DNA of 64,000 nucleotides from Streptomyces sp. NBC_01454 (GCF_036227565.1 NZ_CP109461.1:186001-250000); one strand, 5' to 3'; numbered from the stretch's first letter, positions 1 through 8,900 are shown. Translations and numbers: made by a program. Notes: a model not told the origin generated them from the letters alone.

Positions 1-120
1 GACCGGGTGGTGGCCGGACCTCTCATCAGCGTCTCCGACGGCACCTCCCGGGCCCGGGTTGAGTCGGCCTGGGGCGCGGTGCCGGGATTACTCCCGGTCC
101 GTCTCCCCAGGCCGCTCGCC

Positions 121-154
121 GAACCCGCCGTGCGTCTCACAACGCAACGGGCTC
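121..154 (-). ncRNA. Group II intron domain V of O1
   Basis: A 34-nt hairpin that reads GAGCCCG...CGGGTTC on the minus strand, with a GTGAGA loop and the usual internal bulge. It lies just after the RT stop codon, as domain V should. Domain V is the catalytic core of a group II ribozyme. Confidence 0.75.
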
Positions 155-180
155 TCCACGGTCTCTGCCGTTCTGCGTGG

Positions 181-754
181 TTATGCAGGGACCCAAGGAT
201 TGGGAATCTTGCTGCCCCGGTAGCGGTAGCGGGTAACCGGCACCGCCGCCATATCGAACAACTCGACCCCGTCCACCGAAATCGGCTTCCAGCTCCCATT
301 GGGTGCCTTCAGCCAGCGGCGGACGTCCTTCCACCTCCAGCGATGCAGGGTCTGCATCCACTTGACCACCCGCCACCAGACGAAATTCGCCAGGTTGCTC
401 AGGGTGTGTTTGCAGACTGCATGCCTGAAGTAGTTGGCCCAGCCGTGCATGATCAGATTGAGCCTGGCCAGCACGTCTCTGGGGTTCTGCTGCGACTTCC
501 TGCGTGTCAGGGCACGAATCCTGTCCTTCAGCGACCGGTGGGCCGGTCCGCGATGAACGTGTAGACGTACCACTTGTCCGTTCCTCGCTTGCGCTTCCAC
601 TGGATGCGGAACCCAAGGAAGTCGAACGCTTCACTCATGTGCACGATCCGGGTCTTGGCTGGTGACAGCCGCAACCCAAGTGGTTCGAGCACTTCAGTGA
701 CCTCGTGCTTCAGGTCCTCGACGTCGGCCCGGGAGCCATTCACGAGCACCACAA
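181..754 (-). pseudogene. C-terminal half of O1 group II intron reverse transcriptase, frameshifted
   Basis: This encodes the part of an intron RT/maturase that follows YADD. It begins VVLVNGSRADVE, passes through the RT thumb (TRIVHMSEAFDFLGFRIQW) and reaches the maturase X domain (HGWANYFRHAV), ending in a YRGSKIPNP-type tail. Two reading frames are needed: the first stops soon after FIADRP, near 530, and the second picks up at RSLKDRIRAL. One deleted base in the CCCACCGG stretch explains this. The N-terminal half lies at 6652-7540. The fragment begins exactly where a 3' intron end (755-792) abuts it. It cannot make an active protein as it stands. Confidence 0.8.
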
Positions 755-792
755 GGTGAGTCGGCGGCGGGAATCTCACCCGCCGCCGCTCT
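755..792 (-). repeat. Orphan group II intron domain VI / 3' end
   Basis: On the minus strand this is a GAGAGCGGCGGCGGG... hairpin ending ...CCGACTCACC. It is nearly the same as the domain VI and 3' end of the complete intron at 18331-20263, and identical to 29447-29486. It joins the RT fragment at the codon after YADD. The rest of that inner intron, including domain V, is missing and is replaced by the IS5-type element. Confidence 0.65.
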
Positions 793-896
793 CAGAGGAC
801 GGTTCGTGAGTCTTCGGGTGGTTCTGTCGTCGCCTGATGGTGTGGGTGCGGACTGAAACCCGCTGTCCACGGTCGTTGTTCTGGTGATCTGATGAG

Positions 897-1745
897 GTGA
901 CTGAACGTAAGCCGTACCCGAGTGACTTATCGGACGGGCAGTGGGCGCTGATCGAGCCGGTGATCACGGCGTGGAAGAGCCGGCATCGCTCGGTCAGCGG
1001 CCACCAGGGCGCCTATGCGATGCGGGAGATCGTGAACGCGATCCTCTACCAGGGCCGGACCGGCTGCCAGTGGGCCTACCTCCCGAACGACCTGCCGCCC
1101 AAGAGCGCGACGTACTACTACTTCGCCGTCTGGCGGGACGACGGGACCGACCGGGTCATCCACGAGCTCCTGCGCTGCCAGGTCCGCGAGCGGGCCCGCC
1201 GATTAGAGGACCCGACCCTGGTGGTGCTGGACACGCAGAGTGTCCACGCGGCGGCCGGGGTCCCCGCCTCCACGAGCGGCCGCGACGCCGCGAAGCGCGT
1301 CCCAGGCCGCAAGCGGGGCCTGGCCGTGGACGTGCTCGGGCTGGTCATCGCGGTAGTCGTCCTCGCCGCGAGCGCGCACGACAACGCCGCCGGCATCGCT
1401 CTGCTCGGCCAGGTTGCCGAGAACACCGGCAACACCGTCGAGAAGGCCCTGGTCGACCAGGGCTTCAAGACCGCCGTGGTCGCCCACGGCACCACGCTCG
1501 GTATCGACGTGGAGATCGTCCAACGCAACCCTCAGGACATCGGTTTCGTCCCGCAGCCGAAGCGCTGGAGGGTCGAGCAGACCTACGGAATCCTGATACT
1601 GCACCGGCGCCTGGTCCGCGACTACGAACACCGCCCGGCCTCCTCGGCCTCCCGCGTCTACTGGGCCATGACCCACGTGATGGCCCGCCGGCTCACCGGA
1701 GAGAACACCCCCACCTGGCGCGACCCGCGAGTGATTGCCGCGTGA
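897..1745 (+). CDS. IS5-family transposase
   Basis: A 282-aa DDE transposase starting at GTG (MTERKPYPSDLSDGQW). The N-terminal domain (PSDLSDGQWALIEP, then GRTGCQWAYLPNDLPP) is typical of IS5-family enzymes of the DUF4096 type. The DDE core follows: LVVLDTQSVHAA (first Asp, about residue 106), ALVDQGFKTAVV (second Asp, about 187) and a C-terminal helix around RWRVEQTYGILILHRRLVRDYE with the Glu. All of it is intact and the length is normal. The stop overlaps the GTG of the next gene (GTGA), suggesting translational coupling. An identical copy lies at 28496-29344. Confidence 0.9.
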   Translation: MTERKPYPSDLSDGQWALIEPVITAWKSRHRSVSGHQGAYAMREIVNAILYQGRTGCQWAYLPNDLPPKSATYYYFAVWRDDGTDRVIHELLRCQVRERARRLEDPTLVVLDTQSVHAAAGVPASTSGRDAAKRVPGRKRGLAVDVLGLVIAVVVLAASAHDNAAGIALLGQVAENTGNTVEKALVDQGFKTAVVAHGTTLGIDVEIVQRNPQDIGFVPQPKRWRVEQTYGILILHRRLVRDYEHRPASSASRVYWAMTHVMARRLTGENTPTWRDPRVIAA

Positions 1746-2140
1746 ACCTCCAGCCCCTCCTCGATGCCCTCGGCATCCAGGAAGACGCCGCCCGGGCCCT
1801 GGCCGACGACCTCCGCGGGCAGATCACCGAACTGCACAACCGCCTTCGGGAAGCCGAGACCCGTCTCGAACACCTCACGATCACACGACAGACCGTCACC
1901 AGCCTCACCGACCGGCTCCCGGCCGGCCCACCGGACCTGCCCGAGCACCCGGACTACTCCCGCATCCTCAGCGTCTTCAACGATGCGACCGGCCCTCTAC
2001 GAGCTCGGGACATCTGCGAAGCCCTTGACCACGAACCGCTGCCGAAGAACATCGAGGGCACCCGCGCAAAACTGAAACGCCTGGTCAAGCTCGACATCCT
2101 CACCGAAGCCGACACCGGCAGCTTCACCAGGAAGCAGTAG
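1742..2140 (+). CDS. IS accessory protein, coiled coil plus winged-helix-like
   Basis: A 132-aa product from GTG 1742, whose start overlaps the transposase stop. The N-terminal half is a probable coiled coil (LRGQITELHNRLREAETRLEHLTI). The C-terminal half (FNDATGPLRARDICEALDHEP ... KLKRLVKLDILTEADTGSFTRK) looks like a winged helix-turn-helix. Proteins of this kind follow transposases in several actinobacterial IS5-type elements; a role in regulation or transposition is inference. The same gene is at 28101-28499. Confidence 0.75.
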   Translation: MNLQPLLDALGIQEDAARALADDLRGQITELHNRLREAETRLEHLTITRQTVTSLTDRLPAGPPDLPEHPDYSRILSVFNDATGPLRARDICEALDHEPLPKNIEGTRAKLKRLVKLDILTEADTGSFTRKQ

Positions 2141-2225
2141 CCCGCACCAGGCCTCGCCTGGAAACCGACATCACCTTACGAACCGTCGGGTAGCGACGGC
2201 GCATTGCTGCGCCGCCGCCCCCTCG

Positions 2226-2260
2226 GAACCGTGCATGCGACTTATCACCGCACACGGCTC
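2226..2260 (-). ncRNA. Group II intron domain V
   Basis: A hairpin reading GAGCCGTGTGCG...GCACGGTTC on the minus strand with a GATAA-type loop. This matches the domain V consensus. The RT stop codon lies inside its 5' strand. Confidence 0.8.
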
Positions 2261-4119
2261 GGGCAAGCCACAAGGGCTGGCAGGTTCTGCTGAGTTCGCT
2301 GTTCCGATGCCACTCTTGCTGAGCGTCGGTGGTGGCAGTAGCTATGCAGGAGATGGATGCGATTCCGATCGCCAGAACCATCGTTCTGCAAGGTCAACAC
2401 CTCTTTGCGGAGAGCCTTGCGGACGACGGTGAACCACGTTCCCCATTCCTCTGGAGCTTGTGGTTCCTGGTCGGCGTACAGAAGGTAGTCCCCGCACTCC
2501 GGACAGCGTCCTTCTTGCGCTTTGAGTAGGCGCAAGGTCGACTGATCGAGGGGCGGTGGTCTTCTCCTGCGTCGTCGTTTGGCCCAGTACTCGGCCAGCT
2601 CAGGGTCGTCTGGTGACGCCCCAGACTTGACCGCCTGGTGCCGAACGATCGGAATCCAGGAGAACTTGATGAGATAGGCACCGTTGTCACGGTTGCCGAA
2701 GACCCATCGATCCTTCCTGGCGGTGTTGAAAGCGCCGTAGTACCGATCCACAACCCAGCGTGTGGGTTTGCTCTGGTGACTATGTAGACCCCACCGGTAG
2801 GTGAGCCTCCACACATAGGCATCCAGCGCGTTGAATATTCGGCTGGACACCACGGTCCGGTAGTAGCAAGCCCAACCCTTGATGATGGGATTGAGCTTGG
2901 CTAAGACTGCCGCCGAGTTCGCACCGCGTAGGGCATGCATCTCATCAGCGAGTCTCTTCCGGATTCGTTTAACGGCGTCTCTGCTGGGCTTGATGATGAG
3001 CTTTCCACTGTCGTAACGGCGGATGTTGAACCCTAGGAAATCGACCCCTTGTGTCAGATGGACGATCTGGGTCTTCTCTTCGTTGAAGGTAAGACCCTTG
3101 GGAGTCAACCACTCACTCAACCGCGCTTTGACCCACTCGGCTTGCTCCTGGCTGGAGCATAAGGCGAGAAGATCGTCAGCGTAGCGGACCAGCACCGGGG
3201 CACCACGCACTACCTCGACGATGTTTCCGTCTTGGCCGGTGCGATAGCGTACCCCGGCCGCACTCTCCATTCCATGGAGGGCGATATTGAGTAGCAATGG
3301 ACTGACCACACCGCCCTGAGGCGTTCCCTCGCGGGTCGGGGTGAGCCAGCCCCTCTCAACCACACCTGCCTTCAACCAGCCGTGGACCAACTTCCTAGCA
3401 GGGAAGGTGCCGAGCTGGTTGAGGATGTGATCATGACTGATGCGGTCGAAGGCTGCCTTGAGATCCGCGTCGAGCACCCACAGGCGTTTGGCATTCTTAC
3501 CGCACGCTGTGGTGAAGATGGTCTCAATCGCGTCATGACAGCCGCGGCCCGGCCGGAATCCGTAAGATCTCGGCTCGAACCTGGCCTCCCACTCTGGTTC
3601 CAGCGCATTGACGACACGGGCTTGTCGCACGCGATCTACAATGACGGGAATCCCCAGTGGGCGCCGCTTCCCGTTCGCCTTCGCTACATAGACCCTCCTG
3701 ACTGGCCGGGCTTTGGGTTCTCGAACGGAACGACGCAAGGCTTGCGTCAACCCTGTCTTGCCCTGGGAGGTCGTAATGACCCTCCCATCAATCCCCGGTG
3801 TCAGGCGTCCAGCGTTGACCTCCGTGACCTTCCGTACGCTGACCAGCGTGTTGGAAAAGCTCCGAAGCATCAATTTTTGCAGATTGCGGACCTTCTTGAG
3901 GTCCCCTTCCTGCGTTGCCTTGAATATCCGCTGCCTCAGACGTCTTACCTGGGCTTCGGCATGCCCCCAATCGATGGCATCCCAGTGCCAGTCCAGGTCC
4001 TCCGGTCCGTTCACCAGACTCGGAGCAGGCACGACGGCCGGCGCCGCCTCACTCGTCCGCGTTGTCATGGCGCCTAACTTGCCCTTCGGTTCGGTTGTCC
4101 TTGCGGCGTGAGCATTCAA
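2245..4119 (-). CDS. Group II intron reverse transcriptase/maturase with HNH endonuclease
   Basis: A 624-aa intron-encoded protein that looks intact. RT motifs in order are RPLGIPVIVDRVRQARV, SYGFRPGRGCHDAI, VLDADLKAAFDRI (catalytic Asp), GTPQGGVVSPLL and VRYADDLLALC (catalytic YADD, about residue 314). The thumb and maturase X domain follow (IVHLTQGVDFLGFNIR; GWACYYRTVVSS). The C-terminus has a Cys pair (GRCPECGDYLL) and a downstream HSYCHH motif that fit an HNH DNA endonuclease, so it probably cuts target DNA for retrohoming. Its stop codon falls in domain V. Of the RTs in this window this is the one with a visible endonuclease domain. Confidence 0.88.
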   Translation of the reverse strand: MNAHAARTTEPKGKLGAMTTRTSEAAPAVVPAPSLVNGPEDLDWHWDAIDWGHAEAQVRRLRQRIFKATQEGDLKKVRNLQKLMLRSFSNTLVSVRKVTEVNAGRLTPGIDGRVITTSQGKTGLTQALRRSVREPKARPVRRVYVAKANGKRRPLGIPVIVDRVRQARVVNALEPEWEARFEPRSYGFRPGRGCHDAIETIFTTACGKNAKRLWVLDADLKAAFDRISHDHILNQLGTFPARKLVHGWLKAGVVERGWLTPTREGTPQGGVVSPLLLNIALHGMESAAGVRYRTGQDGNIVEVVRGAPVLVRYADDLLALCSSQEQAEWVKARLSEWLTPKGLTFNEEKTQIVHLTQGVDFLGFNIRRYDSGKLIIKPSRDAVKRIRKRLADEMHALRGANSAAVLAKLNPIIKGWACYYRTVVSSRIFNALDAYVWRLTYRWGLHSHQSKPTRWVVDRYYGAFNTARKDRWVFGNRDNGAYLIKFSWIPIVRHQAVKSGASPDDPELAEYWAKRRRRRRPPPLDQSTLRLLKAQEGRCPECGDYLLYADQEPQAPEEWGTWFTVVRKALRKEVLTLQNDGSGDRNRIHLLHSYCHHRRSARVASEQRTQQNLPALVACPSRVR

Positions 4120-4609
4120 AGGCTCACCTGGTCCACGTCAGCTCCCTTTCGGGCCAGGCAAGAGCCTGTATCCAGCCAGTTATACGGAGGTCACCAGCGG
4201 AGGTGCCAGTTCGCGACATCCGGCTTCCTGTTTCCTTTCGGCTGCTGGCTTTGGCTTGTTGGACCATCCTGTTCCCGCTGGGGAGTTGAGCTCTCCTTAC
4301 GGTCGGCCTACCGGTTATCGCCACCGGACCTCAACGGGGTTACCACGTTTCACACGATCGAGATGCAGCTGGGAAGGGTGCCCGCTCAACTCCGAGGCTG
4401 CGGTGTCCTTACGGCTGCGTAGAGCTGCACAGCCGCCGCCTGCCGCTTTCCAACGGCCAGCCCTACACCCTGGTCCTACATGCCATCTCCAGGGCTTTCT
4501 GTGACGGAGCATCATCACGGGTTCACTGTCGTTCACCCATCAGCCTTTCCCTGGCCTGTTGCGCTCGGATGGTACGAGCACCCTTGGGCTTGAACCCTGA
4601 GCTTCGCAC

Positions 4610-4707
4610 CCCGCGATTACTCGCAACGCACGTCAGGGCGGGAACGGACCCATGGACACTAGTCCGGAATTACACCATCAACACCTCTGATCCTCCTTTC
4701 AGTGCAA
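4610..4707. other. Short spacer between two introns, unassigned
   Basis: About 100 nt between the end of the 429-aa intron and the start of the 624-aa intron. No gene or repeat end was recognised. It should contain exon sequence for both introns but matches nothing else in the window. Confidence 0.4.
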
Positions 4708-4747
4708 TTCACTCGATTCGTGCGACTTCGTGTCGCACGCCCTCTCA

Positions 4748-4781
4748 GAACCGTGCGGGAACCTCTCGGCTCACACGGCTC
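4748..4781 (-). ncRNA. Group II intron domain V
   Basis: A 34-nt hairpin GAGCCGTGTGAG...CGCACGGTTC on the minus strand. It is nearly the same as domain V of the intron at 18331-20263, which suggests the same intron class. The RT stop TGA lies in its 5' strand. Confidence 0.8.
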
Positions 4782-6060
4782 CCATCGCCCAGCCATCAGG
4801 CTTGAGGCCGAACCGCCAATGGGCAAACATGTTGGGATACCGGCGGGCTGTGCCCGCCAGCAGTTCTCCCGCTCGTTTCTCCCGGCGGCGTAGTCGCTTG
4901 TACTTCTGGCAAGCCCAGCCCACCAACATCCTGTTGATGCGCCGGAGAAGGGGATACAACATGGACTTGTAGAAGCGCCCGTAATAGTTGATCCATCCCT
5001 GCACGATGCTGTTGAACATCCGCGCAAGGTCCATCAGGGACTTGTCACTACGGCGGGAAATGCGCCAGGAACGCATCTCCTTGCCCATCGCTTTGATCGC
5101 CTCCTTGCTGACCGCGGGCAGGAAGCTCACGAAGTGCTTCCCGTACCGGTTCTTGGCCAGCCTGGGCCGGAACGTGTACCCGAGGAACGTGAACGACGTG
5201 TGCTCATACGAGCCTCGCCGGTCTGCGTCCTTGCAGTAGACGATGCGCGTCTTGTCCGGATGCAATTCCAGACCGACCTGCGCCAATCGCTGCGCGAGGG
5301 CGTCCCGCACCCTGCGGGCCTGCCTCTCGCTGCCGCAGTGAATTACCGCATCGTCGCAGTACCGCTCGAAGGTGACCTGCGGGAACTCCCGCGCCAGCCA
5401 AACGTCGAACGCGTAGTGCAGATACAGATTCGCCAGCACGGGAGAGATCGCCGACCCCTGAGGAGTCCCGCGATCCCGTTGCTGCACCGATCCGTCCTCC
5501 TTCGCCAGCGGCGCAACCAGCCACCGCCGGACATAGAGGAGGACCCATTTCCCATCCGCATCGATCTGCCGCTCGACGGCCTTGAGCATCAGCTCATGGT
5601 CCACGCTGTCGAAGAACGCCCGGATGTCGAGATCGACCACCCAGTCGCTGCGCCAACAGCGCCGCCGGCACTGCTCCACCGCATCCAACGCCGACCGCCT
5701 GGGCCGGTAGCCATAGGAGTCCGGATGGAACACAGGCTCCACCCGCCGCTCCAGATACATCGAGGCCACCGTCTGAGCAATCCGGTCGGAAACGGTGGGC
5801 ACCCCGAGCACGCGGATACCCTTCCCGCCTGCTTTGGGAATCTCCACGGCCTTCACGGCCGGAGGGAAATATGAACCGGACGACATGCGGTTCCACAGCT
5901 TGAACAGGTTCCCCGAAAGGTTCTGTTCGTACTGCTCGATCGTCACACCGTCCGCTCCGGGTGCACCCTTGTTGGCTTTGACCCTTTGAAATGCCTCCCA
6001 CACCATCGACTTGGGGATATCAAACGACTTGACCTTGGCCTGCGGCCTTGATCCGTTCAC
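4771..6060 (-). CDS. Group II intron reverse transcriptase/maturase (YCDD)
   Basis: A 429-aa protein with RT motifs RVLGVPTVSDRIAQT, SYGYRPRRSALDAV, VVDLDIRAFFDSVDH (first catalytic Asp), RGTPQGSAISPVLANLYLHYAFD and RYCDDAVIHC, the YxDD box with Cys at x. The thumb (LHPDKTRIVYCKD ... SFTFLGYTFRPR) and maturase domain (IVQGWINYYGRFYKSML) are complete. No C-terminal endonuclease domain is present, so it would rely on other means to prime, as RmInt1-type RTs do. It is closely related to the RT at 18923-20200 and appears full length. Confidence 0.88.
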   Translation of the reverse strand: MNGSRPQAKVKSFDIPKSMVWEAFQRVKANKGAPGADGVTIEQYEQNLSGNLFKLWNRMSSGSYFPPAVKAVEIPKAGGKGIRVLGVPTVSDRIAQTVASMYLERRVEPVFHPDSYGYRPRRSALDAVEQCRRRCWRSDWVVDLDIRAFFDSVDHELMLKAVERQIDADGKWVLLYVRRWLVAPLAKEDGSVQQRDRGTPQGSAISPVLANLYLHYAFDVWLAREFPQVTFERYCDDAVIHCGSERQARRVRDALAQRLAQVGLELHPDKTRIVYCKDADRRGSYEHTSFTFLGYTFRPRLAKNRYGKHFVSFLPAVSKEAIKAMGKEMRSWRISRRSDKSLMDLARMFNSIVQGWINYYGRFYKSMLYPLLRRINRMLVGWACQKYKRLRRREKRAGELLAGTARRYPNMFAHWRFGLKPDGWAMGAV

Positions 6061-6651
6061 CTGGCTCCTCCCGGGAACTCCGGTTGACCACCAAACAAGA
6101 TCGGGGCAACCCGCCCCCTTCGCTCCGCCCCCATTACAGGGGTTTCATCACTACTACGAGGCGGTCCGTCCCCCTGCCACGCATCGGTACTCTCCCCCTT
6201 GCAGTTTCAGCTGCTTGGGGTTCTCCCTTGTCGCCGACCGGCCTTCAACATGGCCGGTGGCAGCATCGCGGCGAGGGGTTCCCACGTTCCGCACCGGCGC
6301 CTGAACCGAGCTCGCGCCACCTTTATGCCGGGCACCACCTGGCCAGGAGTACAGGAGCCCGCCAGATTCATCCCGGGGCAACAACTGGACCCCGGTTTCG
6401 GTAACCGTTGCTACGCTTTCGACACTTCATCAGTGGTTCACTCGCGTTCGCCTTCTCGGTTCACACCTGACGCATCTTGTGCGCCTTTTCCGCAGTGCTC
6501 ATCACCCCGGCTCATTCACCGGAGCAACCTGCGGGGGTTTGAGACCTCCCCCTGCATGGGCGGTCCCGGAGGGTCTGCCTCCATCACCAGTGCAGCACCA
6601 CGTCGGAAGACTTCGTCTACATCGAAACCTCCCGTTGTGTTCGTGGCGCAC

Positions 6652-7540
6652 GATCGTCCGCGTAGCGGCAGACCTTCCAGTTCGGCAGGCCCTTCGCCCG
6701 GCGTCGGACGCGTCGGGCAGCGGTTCCCATCGTCCCGCCGTCCTTCCACGGCTCCTGCAGACGCTCATCGAGCGCCGACATAGCTATGTTGAACAGCAAC
6801 GGAGACAGGATGCCTCCCTGCGGCGTCCCGGCGTCGGAGGCCCTCTGGTCTCCGAGTTCGGTGAGAACTCCGGCCTTGAGGAACGCCTTCACCAGGGCCA
6901 CGACTCGCTTGTCCTTGACCCGCTTGCGTACCCGCTCAAGGAGAGCGGAGTGCGAAACGGTGTCGAAGGCCGCTTCGACGTCAGCATCCAGCACCCAGCG
7001 GTAACCCTTGGAGCCGAACAGCTGAATCTCGGCGATCGCGTCGTGAGCACGCCGCTCGGGCCGGAACCCGTAGGAGACCGGCTCAAAGTCGGCCTCGAAG
7101 ATAGGTTCCAACACCAGCTTCAGCGCCGCCTGGACAACCCGGTCCGCCACCGTCGGAATACCGAGGCTCCGGACCTTTCCGGAACCACCCGGCTTGGGGA
7201 TCTTGCGTTCCCGCACCGGCTGAGGTCGGAACGAACCATCCTTGAGACTGGTCCGCAAGTCGTCCAGGAACCGGAGGACGCCGGTCTGCTCTTCGACATG
7301 AGCGACGGTAACGCCGTCCATGCCCGCAGTCCGGGCCCCCTTATTACCTGCGACCCGGTAGAACGCATAACGCAGCGTCATCGGGTCGTGCACGAAGTTG
7401 AACAGGTCGTCGAACCTGCGGCCAGGGTCGGCCGCCGCCCAACGGTGAAGCTTGGCCTGCATCCCCGATACCCTCCCGCCGGACTCTTCCGAGTCCTCGA
7501 CAGGCGGAGCACCGCCGTTCATCAGTGCGTCTTTCGGCAT
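6652..7540 (-). pseudogene. N-terminal half of O1 group II intron reverse transcriptase
   Basis: About 296 residues from MPKDALMNGGAPPVED. RT motifs seen are VRSLGIPTVADRVVQAAL, SYGFRPERRAHDAI, VLDADVEAAFDTVSH (catalytic Asp), AGTPQGGILSPLLFNIAMS and finally WKVCRYADD. Coding then runs into the 5' end of another intron (GTGCG at 6651) and soon goes out of register. The matching C-terminal half is at 181-754. Joined, they would make an ordinary Streptomyces-type RT/maturase. The cut lies between the first and second base of the codon after YADD. Confidence 0.85.
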
Positions 7541-8169
7541 TACAGCCTCCTTCCCTTCTCGATACCGCTGCCGCCCTTCCCCATGTGCGCACCTCTCGTG
7601 CGCTCGAAGTACTACGGCGACTCCGCCCCGTCCCGGCCCGATCGGCCGACGATGGACCCAGCCCGTCCACCAGGACGGATCCCTGGCAGCGGGCGTGAGC
7701 CGGAACGGTTCCCGTGTTCACTGCAACTCGCTCGACGGAGTAGGAGCCCAGCTCTGTCCCTGCGGCATCGCCACGGCTACCCCGCAGCACTTCACCGTGG
7801 CCTCCCGACGGGCATGTCAAAGCCCGCCCAGGAGTTCCCCGCTCCAGTCACCCGGTTCGAAGACGCACCGCACCCGGCCCATATCTGCACAGGTTTGAGC
7901 CGGCGGGGGGTTGAGAGACGTAAACGCTGGTTCCTCTCGTACTCCTCTCCATCACGCTCGCCGGACCCAGGCCATCTGGCAGTTCTGGCCCGTCCCGGCT
8001 TTGTCGGGGCCGCTCTCACCCTCACCGGCACCTCCCGGATCAGGCTGCCCCCAGCTTCATCACCCTGCTGCGACAGGGACGACGGCGACGGTCTCTCACC
8101 TCCGCACGAATTGCAGCGCCTCACGGCGCACTGACACCACCCCCCAGGTCATGCCTTCGACAGGGGGCA

Positions 8170-8420
8170 ACAGTCATGCCGGGCCCAGAGGCCAGCGGCC
8201 CCGTTGCGGAGCCGCGGAAAATATAACGGGGCCAGTGTGCGGGTGGTCAAGGAACGCGATGGCGACGTCACCGCCGCGGGTGGCCGCGGCCATGTTCAGG
8301 GCGCCGACGACGAGTTGGGTGTCGTGGTGGGCGTCCATCGCGTAGCCGAGCAGGCGGCGGGAGTGCAGGTCGATGACGGTGGCGTCCGTCCCCGGTCTCG
8401 TAGAGCTCGCCGATCTCAGG
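8170..8420 (-). pseudogene. IS3-family transposase relic
   Basis: A readable stretch TVIDLHSRRLLGYAMDAHHDTQLVVGALNMAAATRGGDV matches the middle of an IS3 OrfB integrase core, just past its first catalytic Asp. Upstream codons are garbled and the downstream part, with the second Asp and Glu, is missing. It is the 5' flank of the O1 intron and was probably its host gene. Confidence 0.65.
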
Positions 8421-8537
8421 CAACACGAAGCGCGATACATCCCGCTGTGGATCTCCAGGCTCAAGCACGTCGGGAAGCTAGCAGACACCCCAACTGACCT
8501 GCGAATACAGAGGAGTTAGTTCAGTTAACAGGCCGAC

Positions 8538-8900
8538 ATGGCCAACGCCGCCCGCGTCGCCCGGGGTGCCGAGTGACCGCCCCGGTCCCGCTCTTCCCGG
8601 AGCCGTCGATACGGGAGCTGGCCTGAGAGGACCGGGATTACTTCAACGACCTGGACGACCTGGACCCCGACGACTACGACGACGCCGCCTGAACCACCCA
8701 CTGATTGGAGACCCTGTGTCCGAGTTTCATCCCACCCGCAGTTGCCCGCACCGCCTGTGCCGGCCGCTGCACGGCGTGAGCGCGATAGCTGGCCTCGTCG
8801 CATTCTCCAGAGTTCGCAACTCTCATGAGAGCGAGAGCGCCTTGCCTTGTGGCGCCAAGGAGCGAGGGGTTGGGCGCCGGTCGTCGTGACCGGCGTCGTT
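8538..8900 (+). pseudogene. Remnant of a small-gene operon
   Basis: Three small reading frames are packed as in an operon. The first ends MANAARVARGAE at 8576. A second starts at GTG 8573 with a GTGA overlap and would read VTAPVPLFPEPSIRELA, then a TGA stop, then EDRDYFNDLDDLDPDDYDDAA to 8692. The stop looks like a CGA-to-TGA mutation in an acidic 39-codon gene. A third starts at GTG 8716 (VSEFHPTRSCPHRL). No function is recognised. Confidence 0.35.

Larger units (their letters stand above)
792..2185 (+). mobile_element. IS5-family insertion sequence, copy A
   Basis: The second copy is the reverse complement at 28041-29449, and the ORFs are identical. The left inverted repeat reads TCAGAGGACGGTTCGTGAG. 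The right one ends CTTACGAACCG and is cut short. Copy B keeps a longer right end (GACCGTTTCAGAGGG then CGGTTCGTAAG), so both ends of copy A appear truncated. On the left it joins an intron domain VI. On the right it joins the 3' end of the 624-aa intron. It carries a transposase and an overlapping accessory gene. Confidence 0.75.
2186..4609 (-). mobile_element. Group II intron with 624-aa RT
   Basis: Minus strand. A GTGCG start is placed at 4609 and about 490 nt of ribozyme precede the RT (2245-4119). Domain V is at 2226-2260, followed by a domain VI hairpin (GGCGGCGGCGCAGCAATGCGCCGTCGCTACCC) ending near 2186. The 3' flank is the right end of the IS5-type copy A. The 5' flank is about 100 nt of unassigned sequence (4610-4708). 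The two flanks do not join into one known gene, so the surroundings have been rearranged. The 5' end is a judgement. Confidence 0.7.
4708..6651 (-). mobile_element. Group II intron with 429-aa RT, inserted after YADD of O1
   Basis: Minus strand. The 5' end GTGCGCCACG at 6651 directly follows the RT codons for RYADD plus one base of O1. About 590 nt of ribozyme lead to the RT (4771-6060). Domain V is at 4748-4781, then a domain VI-like hairpin (GCGTGCGAC...GTCGCAC). The downstream flank is not the rest of O1's RT, which lies instead beyond 755. Its 3' boundary is approximate. Confidence 0.65.
62..8131 (-). mobile_element. Outer group II intron O1, split by nested elements
   Basis: Read on the minus strand, the intron starts with GTGCG at 8131, has about 590 nt of ribozyme before the RT start at 7540, and ends after domain V (121-154) and a domain VI-like hairpin near 62. 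Its RT gene is cut just after YADD: the N-terminal half is at 6652-7540 and the C-terminal half at 181-754. The roughly 5.9 kb between them is other mobile DNA. The flanking sequence on the 5' side is an IS3 transposase relic. Boundaries are set by eye from the 5' GTGYG rule and the hairpins, so expect errors of a few bases at the 3' end. Confidence 0.65.

Noticed and set aside
4610..4708. Resemblance of GAGTAATCGCG to 16S rRNA sequence
   Set aside because: Too short and without neighbouring rRNA helices.
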